Shown here piece after piece: positions 15,183-23,295 of a DNA stretch of 64,000 nt. The DNA comes from Oscillospiraceae bacterium (GTDB taxonomy: Bacteria > Bacillota > Clostridia > Oscillospirales > Oscillospiraceae): NCBI GenBank assembly GCA_021768185.1, contig JAETNP010000017.1:1-64000 (forward strand), read 5' to 3'. Both the position numbers and the translations under genes were made by a program. Under the pieces are notes generated by a model. The model had not been told where the DNA came from, made no database searches, and was given only the letters and a program-made list of their open reading frames with translations. Position 1 is the first letter of the stretch. Each line of letters starts with the position of its first letter.

Positions 15183-16496
15183 TTAGATGCTGGTCAGGAT
15201 ATACTTCAGGATGAACAGCACCGCGATGACATACACCAGCACGGGGACATCCTTAGCCTTGCCCCGGGCCAGCTTGATGACGCTGTAGCTGATGAAGCCG
15301 AAGCCGATACCATCAGAGATGGAGTAAGCAAACGGCATCATAGCGATGGTGAGGAACGCGGGGCAGGCCTCCTCGAAGTCGCCCCAGTTCACCTCCGTAG
15401 CGCCCTTGATCATCAGCACGCCGACGATAATGAGCGCGGGGGCGGTAGCGGCGGAGGGGATGATGCCCGCCACGGGAGCCAGCAGGCAGGCCAGCAGGAA
15501 CAGCACGCCAACCACGACGGAGCTCAAACCGGTGCGCGCGCCCTCGGAGATACCGGTGGAGGACTCGACGAAGGTGGTAACGGTAGAAGTACCCAGGCAA
15601 GCGCCGCAGCAGGTAGCGATGGCGTCGGCGATGAGGGCCCGGTCACCGCCGGGGAGGTTGCCGTTCTTATCGGTCATGCCGGCGTTCTTGGCGGTGCCGA
15701 TGAGGGTGCCCACGGTGTCGAAGCAGTCAACCAGGGCGAAGCTGATGACGGCGGTCACCAGGGGCAGGATGCCCTTGGCCATGACGCCGGGCAGATCCAG
15801 CTTAAAGGCCACGGTGCCCAGGGAGATGCCCGCCATAGTGATGCTCTCAGGCAGGGTGGTCACGCCCATGGGGAAGCCGATGATGGTGGTAACGATAATG
15901 CCGATGACGATAGCGCCCTTCACCTTATAGGCCATAAGGATAGCGGTGATCAGCAGGCCGATGATGGCGAGGATGCCGGCCATGTTGGGTGCGCCGTCAA
16001 TGATGAACTGGAGGGCGGGCACACCGCCGCCGAAGCCCACCAGGCTCACGTTCAGCAGGCCGATGAAGGCGATGAACAGGCCGATGCCGGCGGAGATAGC
16101 GCTCTTAAGGAAGCCGGGGATGGAAGAGATGATCTTGCTGCGCAGGGGGCTGACGGCGATAATCAGGAACAAAATACCGCTGAGCAGCACGATGGCCAAG
16201 GCTTCCTGCCAGGTGTACCCCATGCCGAAGCAAACGGTAAAGGTGAAGAAGGCGTTCAGGCCCATGCCGGGCGCCTGTGCGAAGGGGGCGTTAGCCAGCA
16301 GGGCGGTCAGCAGGCAGCCGATGGCCGCGCTGATGCAGGTTGCCAGCAGGACGCCGCTGTAATCCATGCCGGTCTGCGAGAGCATATTGGGGTTGACGAA
16401 GATGATGTAGGCCATCGCGAAGAAGGTCGTGACGCCGCCTACGATCTCCGTGCGGATGCTGCTGCCCCGCTCGGAAATCTTGAAGAATTTATCCAT
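15183..16496 (-). CDS. NCS2-type purine permease, AzgA/PbuG branch
   Basis: 437 residues, about a dozen membrane segments. The opening FFKISERGSSIRTEIVGGVTTFFAMAYIIFVNP is the signature of the AzgA/PbuG hypoxanthine-guanine-adenine branch; ANAPFAQAPGMGLNAFF and ALVDCFDTVGTLIGTA are the conserved substrate-site segments. Proton-driven purine uptake is the expected role. The start at 16496 has GAGGAGG upstream; a longer frame starting at 16526 has none. No purine riboswitch is seen in the 130-nt upstream region, only an inverted repeat at 16598. Which purine is carried cannot be read from sequence. Confidence 0.92.
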   Translation of the reverse strand: MDKFFKISERGSSIRTEIVGGVTTFFAMAYIIFVNPNMLSQTGMDYSGVLLATCISAAIGCLLTALLANAPFAQAPGMGLNAFFTFTVCFGMGYTWQEALAIVLLSGILFLIIAVSPLRSKIISSIPGFLKSAISAGIGLFIAFIGLLNVSLVGFGGGVPALQFIIDGAPNMAGILAIIGLLITAILMAYKVKGAIVIGIIVTTIIGFPMGVTTLPESITMAGISLGTVAFKLDLPGVMAKGILPLVTAVISFALVDCFDTVGTLIGTAKNAGMTDKNGNLPGGDRALIADAIATCCGACLGTSTVTTFVESSTGISEGARTGLSSVVVGVLFLLACLLAPVAGIIPSAATAPALIIVGVLMIKGATEVNWGDFEEACPAFLTIAMMPFAYSISDGIGFGFISYSVIKLARGKAKDVPVLVYVIAVLFILKYILTSI

Positions 16497-16597
16497 AGTT
16501 CTCCTCCTCTTTCCTTCCCCCGCCAAAGCGGACGCGGAATTGCGGCCTGCCGCGGGGGTGTTCTTATACTCTACACGATTTCACCAAAAAAAGAAAG

Positions 16598-16627
16598 CAC
16601 AAAGTTTACATTTTTGGAAACTTTGTG
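16598..16627. promoter_or_regulatory. Inverted repeat upstream of the purine permease
   Basis: CACAAAGTTT / AAACTTTGTG, a perfect 10-bp repeat with a 10-nt centre, lies between the divergent permease and mscS genes. It could be a protein operator or a leader hairpin of the permease RNA. No T-run follows on the minus strand before the permease start, so it is not an obvious terminator. Confidence 0.4.
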
Positions 16628-16703
16628 AAACATGACAAATTATGTTCGTCAAATCACCGAAAATTTCTGATGAGCCCACAAAAGAAAATTCCCTCTTCTC
16701 AAT

Positions 16704-16732
16704 TTGGAAAAAATGTGTTACATTGGTATCCT
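16704..16732 (+). promoter_or_regulatory. Sigma-A promoter of mscS
   Basis: TTGGAA, a 17-nt spacer and TATCCT, about 30 nt before the start codon. Confidence 0.5.
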
Positions 16733-16762
16733 GTAAAAACCATCGAGACAAGGAGCCGCACT

Positions 16763-17638
16763 ATGGACACATCCGCCTCCGCCCTGCTGGAAAACGTGAC
16801 CCAGACGGACCCCGCCTCCACTCTGGAGGGATGGCTGCAGGCCGGCTGGGGCAAACTGACGGTAGGCCGCGTCTTATCTGCGCTGTTTCTGCTGCTGATC
16901 TGTCTGGCGGTGGTACGGCTGCTGCTGGGGATGACCCGGCGGCTGGTAAACCGCGCCTCTCTGGACGAGCGCGTCAAGCGCTATATCCTCCGGGGCATGA
17001 GGGCCTTCCTGTACCTGCTGACGGCTCTGATAATGGCCGGGAGCCTGAACGTGGACGTCAGCAGTCTCATCGCCATAGTGAGCGTCTTCGGACTGGCGGT
17101 GTCCCTGGCGGTTCAGGACGTGCTGGGCAACGTGGCCGGGGGCATGGTGCTGCTGTTCTCCAAGCCCTTCACCCTGGGGGACTACGTCTCCACCGCCGAC
17201 GGCGAGGGCGAGGTGGCGGAGATCACCCTCACCCACACCAAGCTGGACACCCCCTCCGGCCAGCGCGTCATGCTGCCCAACAGCAAGCTGATGGCGGGCC
17301 AGATCGTAAACTACACTGTCCGGGGCGTCCGCCGGGCGGACCACGCGGTCACAGCCTCCTACGACGACGAGCCGGAGGCCGTCCGGGCCGCCTGTCTCAA
17401 GGCCCTCTCCCGCACCCCCAATATTCTCCCGGACCCCGCCCCCCAGGTGGTGCTCACCGCCTACGGCGAGAGTTCCATCGAGTATCATGTCCGCTTCTGG
17501 GCCAAGACGGAGGACTATTGGGACGCCCATTTCCGTTCCCTGGAGGAGCTCCGCAAAGCCTTTGCCGAGGACGACGTGACCATGACGTACAACCATCTGA
17601 ATGTGCATATCGTAGAAAACAATACAAAGGAAAAGTAA
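16763..17638 (+). CDS. mscS: MscS-family mechanosensitive channel
   Basis: 291 residues, close to the E. coli MscS length. A short N-terminal region is followed by membrane helices (GRVLSALFLLLICLAVVRLLLG; AFLYLLTALIMAGSL) and the pore helix rich in Gly and Ala (SLAVQDVLGNVAGGMVLLFSKPF), then the beta and alpha/beta cytoplasmic cage (GDYVSTADGEGEVAEITLTHTKLDTPSG, LPNSKLMAGQIVNYT). It releases solutes on hypo-osmotic shock. The start at 16763 follows AAGGAG; the longer frame starting at 16625 overlaps the promoter. It is 7 bp from the next gene, so the two are likely one transcript. Confidence 0.93.
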   Translation: MDTSASALLENVTQTDPASTLEGWLQAGWGKLTVGRVLSALFLLLICLAVVRLLLGMTRRLVNRASLDERVKRYILRGMRAFLYLLTALIMAGSLNVDVSSLIAIVSVFGLAVSLAVQDVLGNVAGGMVLLFSKPFTLGDYVSTADGEGEVAEITLTHTKLDTPSGQRVMLPNSKLMAGQIVNYTVRGVRRADHAVTASYDDEPEAVRAACLKALSRTPNILPDPAPQVVLTAYGESSIEYHVRFWAKTEDYWDAHFRSLEELRKAFAEDDVTMTYNHLNVHIVENNTKEK

Positions 17639-17644
17639 AAGTTT

Positions 17645-19048
17645 ATGCTGCAATTTACCCCTATTGACGAATCTCACGCTCCCCTTCTCCGCAAGTACTA
17701 CCGCCAATGCACCTACGGCCTGTGCGAGTACTCCCTGGGTGTGAAGCTCATGTGGCGGGACCACTGGCGTCCGGAGTTCGCCGAATCCCACGGCTGTCTG
17801 GTGGTCCTCAACCACAGCGCCCACTACGGCGCCATGTTTGACTTTCCCATTCCCCTCCCCGGAGAGGGCGACGTAGACGCCGCCCTGGACGACATTGACG
17901 CCTGGTGCGTAGAAAAGGGCGTTGCCCCCTCCTTTGGCGTGGTGCCGGAATCGGAGCGGGAGCGCCTTCTGCGCCGCTATCCCTATACCACCGTAGACAA
18001 CGACCGTCTCTGGCAGGATTATTTTTACCGTGCGGAGGATTTATCCACCTTTGCCGGACGCCGCTACTCCGGCCAGCGCAACCACATCAACAAGTTTCAT
18101 AAGCTCTACCCCGCCGCCGTCTACCGCGAGCTGACCCCCGCCGACCACGACAAGGTGGATGCCTTCTGGCACGAGTTCCATAAGGTGTTCAACAAGGAGG
18201 ACGCCGACGCGAAGATGGAGGTCTGCTACGCCCGCCGTCTGATGGAGCAGGTAGGCGCGGAGTGGGCCAAAACCGGCTGTGTGGAGGTGGACGGCAAGAT
18301 CATTGCCATCGCTCTTGCGGAGGTCTGCGGCGACACTCTTGTGTGTCATATCGAAAAGGCCCTCCCCCAGTACGAGGGGGTGTATCCCTTCATCGTCCAA
18401 TCCTTTGCGGCCGCCAACAGCCAGGGCCTGACCTGGATCAACCGTGAGGACGACGCAGGCGACCGAGGTCTGCGCACCAGCAAATTGCAGTATCTTCCGG
18501 CCTATCTGGGGGCCAAGGTCCGCATCCTTGCCCGCAATGAGCTTTCTTCTTTGGAGACAATTCCCGTCCTGAAGGCGGACCGCCTGACTTTAGACGCCCT
18601 CCGGGAGGAGGACAAGCCCCTGTATAACCGTCTCTGTCTGGACGACGAGCGCAACCGCTGGTGGGGCTATGACTATCGGGACGATCTGGAGGGGGAGCTG
18701 ACAGAGGATTATTTTCTCACGGTAGCCCGTGAGGATTTCCGAAATAAGCAGGCGGTCAATTTTGCCATCCGGCTGGAGGGAAAATTTATTGGCGAGGCGG
18801 TGCTCTATCGTTTTGACTACAAGGGCGGCGCGGAGCTTGGCTGTCGGATTCTTCCGGAATTTTCCGGAAACGGCTATGGGGCGGAGGCTTTCCGCCGGGC
18901 GGCGGAGTGGAGCCTTTATTCACTGGGGCTTTATTGTTTAACTGCCAAATGTTTCCACGAGAATGAGGCATCGAGGAGGATGCTTTCTTCTTGTATGCGG
19001 CCTGCCGGCGAGGATGAAAAATTCCTTTACTTTGAAAAAAAGGTATAG
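17645..19048 (+). CDS. DUF2156 acyltransferase-like domain fused to a GNAT acetyltransferase
   Basis: 467 residues in two parts. Residues 1 to about 295 match DUF2156, the domain of aminoacyl-phosphatidylglycerol synthases without the membrane part (FTPIDESHAPLLRKYYRQ, GRRYSGQRNHINKF, TWINREDDAGDRGLRTSKLQYLP). Residues from about 310 form a RimJ/RimL-like GNAT (RLTLDALREEDKPLYNRL, CRILPEFSGNGYGAEAFRRAAEWS, NEASRRML). Each half alone is common; the fused order is known in Clostridia. The combined activity, possibly transfer to an amine on a small molecule or protein, is not established. No membrane segment. It follows mscS by 6 bp and ends at repeat R4. Confidence 0.88.
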   Translation: MLQFTPIDESHAPLLRKYYRQCTYGLCEYSLGVKLMWRDHWRPEFAESHGCLVVLNHSAHYGAMFDFPIPLPGEGDVDAALDDIDAWCVEKGVAPSFGVVPESERERLLRRYPYTTVDNDRLWQDYFYRAEDLSTFAGRRYSGQRNHINKFHKLYPAAVYRELTPADHDKVDAFWHEFHKVFNKEDADAKMEVCYARRLMEQVGAEWAKTGCVEVDGKIIAIALAEVCGDTLVCHIEKALPQYEGVYPFIVQSFAAANSQGLTWINREDDAGDRGLRTSKLQYLPAYLGAKVRILARNELSSLETIPVLKADRLTLDALREEDKPLYNRLCLDDERNRWWGYDYRDDLEGELTEDYFLTVAREDFRNKQAVNFAIRLEGKFIGEAVLYRFDYKGGAELGCRILPEFSGNGYGAEAFRRAAEWSLYSLGLYCLTAKCFHENEASRRMLSSCMRPAGEDEKFLYFEKKV

Positions 19049-19650
19049 AGTTTTCTGCCGCCGCTGCGCGGCGGCACGGGGGCCGTTTCTCGTTGATAGC
19101 CCGGGGGCTACGCGCCCCCGGACCCTGCGCCTACTTTTGCCCCGCGGCAAAAGTAGGCAAAAACGCGCCAAAACCTACGGTTCTGGACTCCCTTCTCGGT
19201 CCCGCCTGTCGGCAAGGGACCTCGGCGAGGGGTTTGCGAGGGTTCGGTGGAAATGAAGAGTTGCGGTGCCACGTGAACTAGCAGTCCTACGGGCATCTAA
19301 TCTAGTGGACTGGTAATTAACCAACTCCGGCTGCCGCCCTTTCAAAGGGGTAGAGCCATCTACGGGGATTTGTTCTAACGGAACATCCAGCAAAAACGCA
19401 CCCCGGGGAGTTAGCCCCGCTATACGGTAGGGGCCGCCGACAACCACGCTGAAATAGACGCAGAAGGGGAACGAAGCGGACGGCAGTAAGTTTAGACCAA
19501 ACCGACTGTGCCTTGGGCGCAAAACTAATCAAAAAATGGGGGATTCTTAAACCGCCAGGTTTAAGCGCGTTTTTGCCTACTTTTGGCGCGGGCCAAAAGT
19601 AGGCGCGGAGTCCGGGGCCGCGTAGGTCCCGGGCCATCGACAAGAAACAA
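19049..19650. repeat. Intergenic hairpin element, copy R4, head at right
   Basis: No gene. The left arm has CCGGGGGC/GCCCCCGG, CCTACTTTTGCC / GGCAAAAGTAGG and a variant second stem CCAAAACC / GGTTCTGG with one mismatch. The middle (about 19190-19390) differs from the other copies and contains CCTTTCAAAGGGG and the near-palindrome GTTCTAACGGAAC. The right arm is the inverted head (CGGGGAGTTAGCCCCGCTA, GGGGAACGAAGCGGACGGCAGTAA, GGGCGCAAAACTAATC), CTTAAACC-type stem, and TACTTTTGGC / GCCAAAAGTA, in which two stem pairs have swapped relative to the left arm. Confidence 0.8.
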
Positions 19651-19660
19651 GCTGCAGATA

Positions 19661-19695
19661 AAAAGGGAGGCATTCCGTTGAATGCCTCCCTTTTT
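19661..19695 (-). terminator. Terminator of the 64-residue gene
   Basis: AAAAGGGAGGCATT / AATGCCTCCCTTTT stem with a 6-nt loop; overlaps the stop codon and on the minus strand runs into TTTTTAT. Confidence 0.8.
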
Positions 19696-19888
19696 ATTCC
19701 TCCGGATCTCCCTCCAGGAAGACCTCCTCAGCCTCCTCCAGAGCGCCGGCCAATTCCTTAGCGGTAAACTGGGCAGCCGCGCTGTCGAAGGAATGTACTG
19801 CGGCGGAATCCTCCAGTTTGGTAATGATGGTATCGATCCGCCCCACAAGGGTTGCATAGGCCTTTTGGCACTGTTCCAGCTTTGTCAT
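19694..19888 (-). CDS. Small acidic helical protein of unknown function
   Basis: 64 residues, beginning MTKLEQCQKAYATLVGRID and ending in EEAEEVFLEGDPEE. Predicted helical and acidic, no membrane segment; I do not recognise it. A GGGAGGAG site lies before the ATG and a terminator overlaps the stop. It is divergent from the XRE gene at 20033, with two TACAA..TTGTA palindromes between, which suggests control by that repressor. The same layout (small acidic helical gene divergent from a short XRE gene) is seen at 12735/13072. Confidence 0.72.
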   Translation of the reverse strand: MTKLEQCQKAYATLVGRIDTIITKLEDSAAVHSFDSAAAQFTAKELAGALEEAEEVFLEGDPEE

Positions 19889-19935
19889 AAAATAGCTCTC
19901 CTCCCACTATAATGGATTACATACCCAATATATCA

Positions 19936-19967
19936 TACAATTTGTAATTATACAAGGATACTTTGTA
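19936..19967. promoter_or_regulatory. Paired palindromic operators between the small gene and XRE
   Basis: TACAATTTGTA (19936-19946) and TACAA-N7-TTGTA (19951-19967) share the same half-site and lie between two divergent genes. TTGACT and GATACA about 18 nt apart near 19979 could be the rightward promoter. They are the likely binding sites of the XRE protein encoded at 20033. Confidence 0.5.
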
Positions 19968-20032
19968 CATCTTTGGATTGACTACTCTCCTTCTAACAGA
20001 GGATACAATATAATTGAAGGAGGGCTCGTCTG

Positions 20033-20260
20033 ATGAAACTTATTTATGAATCCTACTACAGGAATCTGGGGCAGAATATTGCGTTCTATCGGAAGCGCCG
20101 GGGGTGGACCCAATTAAATTTATGTGAGCTTGCGGAAATCAGCCGCAACCACCTGAGCCATATCGAGAACGCCGACTGTGCGGTGTCATTAGATGTTATC
20201 TTTGCCATTGCCGACGCCTTGGGCGTAGAGCCCTATAAGCTGTTCCAGAATAAGGAATGA
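20033..20260 (+). CDS. XRE-family transcriptional regulator
   Basis: 75 residues, essentially one helix-turn-helix domain (LGQNIAFYRKRRGWTQLNLCELAEISRNHLSHIENADCAVSLDVIFAIADALGVEPYKLFQ). GAAGGAGG lies upstream of the ATG. The length and absence of a second domain suit a DNA-binding repressor of the divergent 64-residue gene and of itself. It ends at a GC-rich terminator beside the parS site. Confidence 0.88.
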   Translation: MKLIYESYYRNLGQNIAFYRKRRGWTQLNLCELAEISRNHLSHIENADCAVSLDVIFAIADALGVEPYKLFQNKE

Positions 20261-20287
20261 CCGCCGCCCGGAAAATCCGGACGGCGG
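20261..20287 (+). terminator. Terminator of the XRE gene
   Basis: CCGCCG / CGGCGG outer and CCGGA / TCCGG inner stem right after the stop, followed by ATTTTC. Confidence 0.65.
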
Positions 20288-20296
20288 ATTTTCAAA

Positions 20297-20312
20297 TGTT
20301 TCACGTGAAACA
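20297..20312. other. parS: parS centromere site (ParB/Spo0J binding)
   Basis: TGTTTCACGTGAAACA, a perfect 16-bp palindrome that equals the known ParB consensus TGTTNCACGTGAAACA. The symmetry extends to 24 bp (20293-20316). It lies in the gap between an XRE terminator and the end of the MFS gene, outside any reading frame. parS sites cluster around the replication origin in most bacteria, so this suggests the window is origin-proximal. Confidence 0.92.
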
Positions 20313-20320
20313 TTTGTTCC

Positions 20321-21430
20321 TTATAAAAAGAGCATACCGAACAGAGGCGACAGGGGGATCATAAATAATGAAAAAGCCATGGAGGCCACGCTGACCAGCG
20401 TGGCCCGCTGGGCCGAGGGGAACCGGTCGTTGAGCCGCTTGTCGCTGATCAGCTGGAGGGAATCGTCCAGCAGCCCCGCCGCCAGCCCGGAAGCCATCAG
20501 CACCGGCAGGAAGCTCCCCCGGGCCGCCGCCGCGCACAGGATTGTCCCCGCCCCGGTGATTAGGACCGCCCTGCCGTAGGCCAGCCGGTCCAGCCTTACC
20601 GCCAGCAGACCCGCCAGTCCGCCGCCCAGTCCCAGCACGAACAGCGCCGGACCCAGCAGGGCGGGCGCGGCCACCGCCGCCTCCACCCGCTGCTGGAGGA
20701 AGAACCGGGTCAAGGTGGCGCAGGCTCCCACCAGGGCGTTGACCAGCATGATGCCCACCGCCGTCCGGTCGGTCTTCAGCAGCGTCCAGGCCCCCCGGAC
20801 CGTCTCCGCCAGGGCGGCGGGCAGGGACCGGCGGACGGTCTTCTCCCGTCCCGGGCACACCGGCTCCCGCAGGCTCAGCGCCGCGGTCAGCCCCAGCAGG
20901 GCGACCCCTGCGTCCAGCAGGTACGCCGTCCGCCAGCCCAGCAGCATTGTAACGCCCGCCAGCAGCATGGCCCCGCCGCTGCTGAACCGGTAGACGCCGT
21001 TCTGCAGGGAGGAGAATTTCAGATACGCCGCCTCCTGTCCGGCCTCCAGCATACTCTCATAGGTAATGGCCTCCCGGGTGCCGGACTGGAGGTTGTAGGC
21101 CATGGCCGACATCGCCAGGGAGAGGCATACCCCCCACGGGCTGTCCCAGGCCGCCATCATCAGCGCGGAGAGCAGGAACATCCCCTCGCTGGCCGCCAGG
21201 GTCCGCCTGCGGCCCATCACGTCCGCCAGCAGCCCCGAGGGCAGCTCGCAGCACAAGCTCACCACATGGAACAATCCCTCCGCCAGGCCGATCTCCACCA
21301 GGGACCATCCCCGGGCGGCCAGCAGCAGCACCCATACGCTCCCCGCCGGCTGGAAGCCCACCGCCCACTCCAGAGCCAGCAGTGCCCTCCTCTGCCGGAG
21401 GAGGGAAAAATGTCTTTGCTTTTCAGGCAT
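20321..21430 (-). CDS. MFS transporter
   Basis: 369 residues, about 10-12 membrane segments. The loop GLLADVMGRRRTL between helices 2 and 3 is the MFS signature (GxLaDrxGrr). Most like small drug or metabolite exporters; substrate unknown. I start it at 21430 (MPEKQRHF), after AAAGGATGG; a frame from 21463 would add eleven residues. A strong promoter (21620-21648) with a palindrome over the start site lies 180 nt upstream. parS lies just beyond its 3' end. Confidence 0.85.
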   Translation of the reverse strand: MPEKQRHFSLLRQRRALLALEWAVGFQPAGSVWVLLLAARGWSLVEIGLAEGLFHVVSLCCELPSGLLADVMGRRRTLAASEGMFLLSALMMAAWDSPWGVCLSLAMSAMAYNLQSGTREAITYESMLEAGQEAAYLKFSSLQNGVYRFSSGGAMLLAGVTMLLGWRTAYLLDAGVALLGLTAALSLREPVCPGREKTVRRSLPAALAETVRGAWTLLKTDRTAVGIMLVNALVGACATLTRFFLQQRVEAAVAAPALLGPALFVLGLGGGLAGLLAVRLDRLAYGRAVLITGAGTILCAAAARGSFLPVLMASGLAAGLLDDSLQLISDKRLNDRFPSAQRATLVSVASMAFSLFMIPLSPLFGMLFL

Positions 21431-21598
21431 AAAAATAGCGCCATCCTTTCTTTTTTGGGTCAAAAAGAAGGACCGGCGCGACCATTTACAGTGACGTTAT
21501 ATCACTTAAAAAAGGGCGCACTGATCCTGTGGACGGCTTTCCCGCAGCCGAGAAAGTGCAGTACCAGACCATTCCGCATCCACCGCATCCTTCGCGCC

Positions 21599-21648
21599 CT
21601 CCTTTCATAGAATGAAAGGAGTATAGCATAAGCGTAAAATCCTGTCAA
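21599..21648 (-). promoter_or_regulatory. Promoter with overlapping palindromic operator, MFS gene
   Basis: On the minus strand TTGACA (21643-21648), 17 nt, TATACT (21620-21625). A perfect palindrome CTCCTTTCAT-AGA-ATGAAAGGAG (21599-21621) covers the predicted transcript start. This is a classic repressor site, or a hairpin at the 5' end of the RNA. No repressor gene is adjacent. Confidence 0.7.
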
Positions 21649-21653
21649 GGGTC

Positions 21654-21682
21654 TTGCCTTGGGAGAAAATATGTGGTAAAAT
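21654..21682 (+). promoter_or_regulatory. Sigma-A promoter of the SprA-like gene
   Basis: TTGCCT, a 17-nt spacer and TAAAAT, divergent from the MFS promoter. Confidence 0.5.
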
Positions 21683-21715
21683 TCATGTATCAATATTCTT
21701 GATGAGGTGATTGCT

Positions 21716-22453
21716 ATGGTAGGCGCGGTTTCCGGCGCAAACGCTTACTACAATGTATATGGCGCGTATGGTTCCCGTCCCGGCGCCGCCCAGGCCCAGG
21801 GCGTACAGGACCCGGCGAGCGCCAGGTCCGCCCAGGGGACCGCGCTCTGGGCCGCCCGGCGCTCCGCTTCTCCCGAGACGCCGGTGCAGCCGGTGGCTCC
21901 CGTCCGCCCTGTGGAGGGCGACAAGACCCAGCCTGTCCGTCTGGGCCCCGCCGTCCGGGAGGGGGCCGACCCGGCGGAGATGGCTGTGCGTATGCGCATC
22001 AAGCCCTACGAGGAGTCCGCCCCGGGGCAGGTCCAGGAGAAGAGCCAGGACGCCAACGGCGAGGATCTGAAGGTGGGCGCCGAGGGCGCGCAGGCCGCCG
22101 TGGAGGATGGCAAGTGCCAGACCTGCGAGAAGCGGAAGTATCAGGACGAGTCCGACGACATGGGCGTGTCCTTCCAGACCCCCACCAACATTTCCCCCGA
22201 GCAGGCGGCTTCCGCCGTGCGGGGCCATGAGAACGAGCACGTGGTCCGGGAACAGGCCAAGGCCCAGCGGGAGGACCGCAAGGTGGTCAGCCAGTCGGTG
22301 ACCCTCCACACGGACATCTGCCCGGAGTGCGGCAAGGTCTACATCTCCGGCGGCACCACCCGCACCGTCACCGCCAACAAGAGCGAGCAGCCCGACCCCG
22401 CTCAGGAGGCGGAACAGCAGGCGGAGCAGAAGGGCTTCTCTGTCTTCGGTTAA
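21716..22453 (+). CDS. SprA-related putative metalloprotease
   Basis: 245 residues. The N-terminal 110 residues are Ala/Pro/Gly-rich and low in complexity. The conserved part begins at CQTCEKRKYQDESDDMGVSFQTPTNISPEQAASAVRGHENEHV: a Cys pair, then HENEH, a HExxH zinc-protease motif, and after it CPECGKVYISGGTTRT with a second Cys pair. This is the pattern of the SprA-related family (PF12118). No proteolytic activity is proven for the family. There is no signal peptide, so it probably stays in the cytoplasm. GAGGTGA lies 5 nt before the ATG; a terminator follows at 22485. Confidence 0.8.
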   Translation: MVGAVSGANAYYNVYGAYGSRPGAAQAQGVQDPASARSAQGTALWAARRSASPETPVQPVAPVRPVEGDKTQPVRLGPAVREGADPAEMAVRMRIKPYEESAPGQVQEKSQDANGEDLKVGAEGAQAAVEDGKCQTCEKRKYQDESDDMGVSFQTPTNISPEQAASAVRGHENEHVVREQAKAQREDRKVVSQSVTLHTDICPECGKVYISGGTTRTVTANKSEQPDPAQEAEQQAEQKGFSVFG

Positions 22454-22484
22454 GCGGGCCGGATTTTCCAACAAGGATGAATTG

Positions 22485-22520
22485 AAAACGCCTCTCCGGG
22501 ATGTGCCGGAGAGGCGTTTT
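22485..22520 (+). terminator. Terminator between SprA-like and VTT genes
   Basis: AAAACGCCTCTCCGG / CCGGAGAGGCGTTTT, 15-bp stem with a 6-nt loop. The ends are A-rich and T-rich, so it can act from both sides. Confidence 0.8.
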
Positions 22521-22542
22521 GCTGCTGTAAGGCAGGGCGGGG

Positions 22543-23232
22543 CTATTGAGCCTCCCTCCGCTTTTTGCGGTAGTAGATCCAGTAGCCGCCGATGAAGACG
22601 GCGCTGACCAGCACCTGAATGACAATGGAGGCCCAGAACCACGGGGAGGCTGGCTCGGTGATGTTCATGCCCATGATGGGGAAGGTGATGAGGGACAGGA
22701 GCATCCCCAGGATGCTCCCCGCCAGATACTTGGGGTAGTTGATCCCTGTGGCCCCCATGTAGAGGCTCAGGATATCGCTGGGCAGGATGTTGATGGCCCG
22801 GGTAATGAAGGACAGGGAGAACTCCCGGCCGGTGCGCATCCGGCGCAGGGCCTCCGCCTTGGGATACTTCGCAATGACGCTGTCCACCGCGTCCTTCCCC
22901 AGCCGCCGTCCCAGCCAGTAGGGCAGGGAGACCATGACTGCCGCCCCCAGCACGTTCAGGGCGATGGCCGCCGGAAGGGGGAACAGAATGCCGTTGGCCG
23001 CGAAGAGGATGCCGCTGAAAATAAAGACGCTGAGGCTCTTCAGGGCGAACAGCAGCAGCATGAACATGGCCGCCAGCAGGGGATTCCGGGGGGAGTACCG
23101 CAGCACGCCGTCCACGGAGAACCGGTCCCGGTTCACAAAGCAGACTGCCAGGATCACCAGCCAGACGCACAGCAGGATCACCTTATATTTCCTGGAGCGC
23201 AGGATATCTCCGCCGCCGTTCTCTTTTGCCAT
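22543..23232 (-). CDS. VTT-domain membrane protein (TVP38/TMEM64 family)
   Basis: 229 residues, about five membrane segments. The central VTT (SNARE-associated/DedA-like) domain is recognisable by FIFSGILFAANGILFPLPAAIALNVLGAAVMVSLPYWLGRRLG and later FSLSFITRAINILPSDILSLYMGATGINYPKYLAGSILG. Relatives act as lipid scramblases or in membrane homeostasis; the exact role is unproven. AAGGAGG precedes the ATG. It lies 63 bp downstream of the radical SAM gene on the same strand, probably one operon. Confidence 0.88.
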   Translation of the reverse strand: MAKENGGGDILRSRKYKVILLCVWLVILAVCFVNRDRFSVDGVLRYSPRNPLLAAMFMLLLFALKSLSVFIFSGILFAANGILFPLPAAIALNVLGAAVMVSLPYWLGRRLGKDAVDSVIAKYPKAEALRRMRTGREFSLSFITRAINILPSDILSLYMGATGINYPKYLAGSILGMLLSLITFPIMGMNITEPASPWFWASIVIQVLVSAVFIGGYWIYYRKKRREAQ

Positions 23233-23295
23233 GGGGTTCCTCCTTTGCGGGGGCGGACCTGCCGGCCCGCCCCTGGCGTTTGGTATGTATGCGGG

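Noticed and set aside
19262..19282. A near match to parS (GGTGCCACGTGAACTA)
   Set aside because: Only the central CACGTGAA agrees; both outer arms break the palindrome. It lies in repeat R4.
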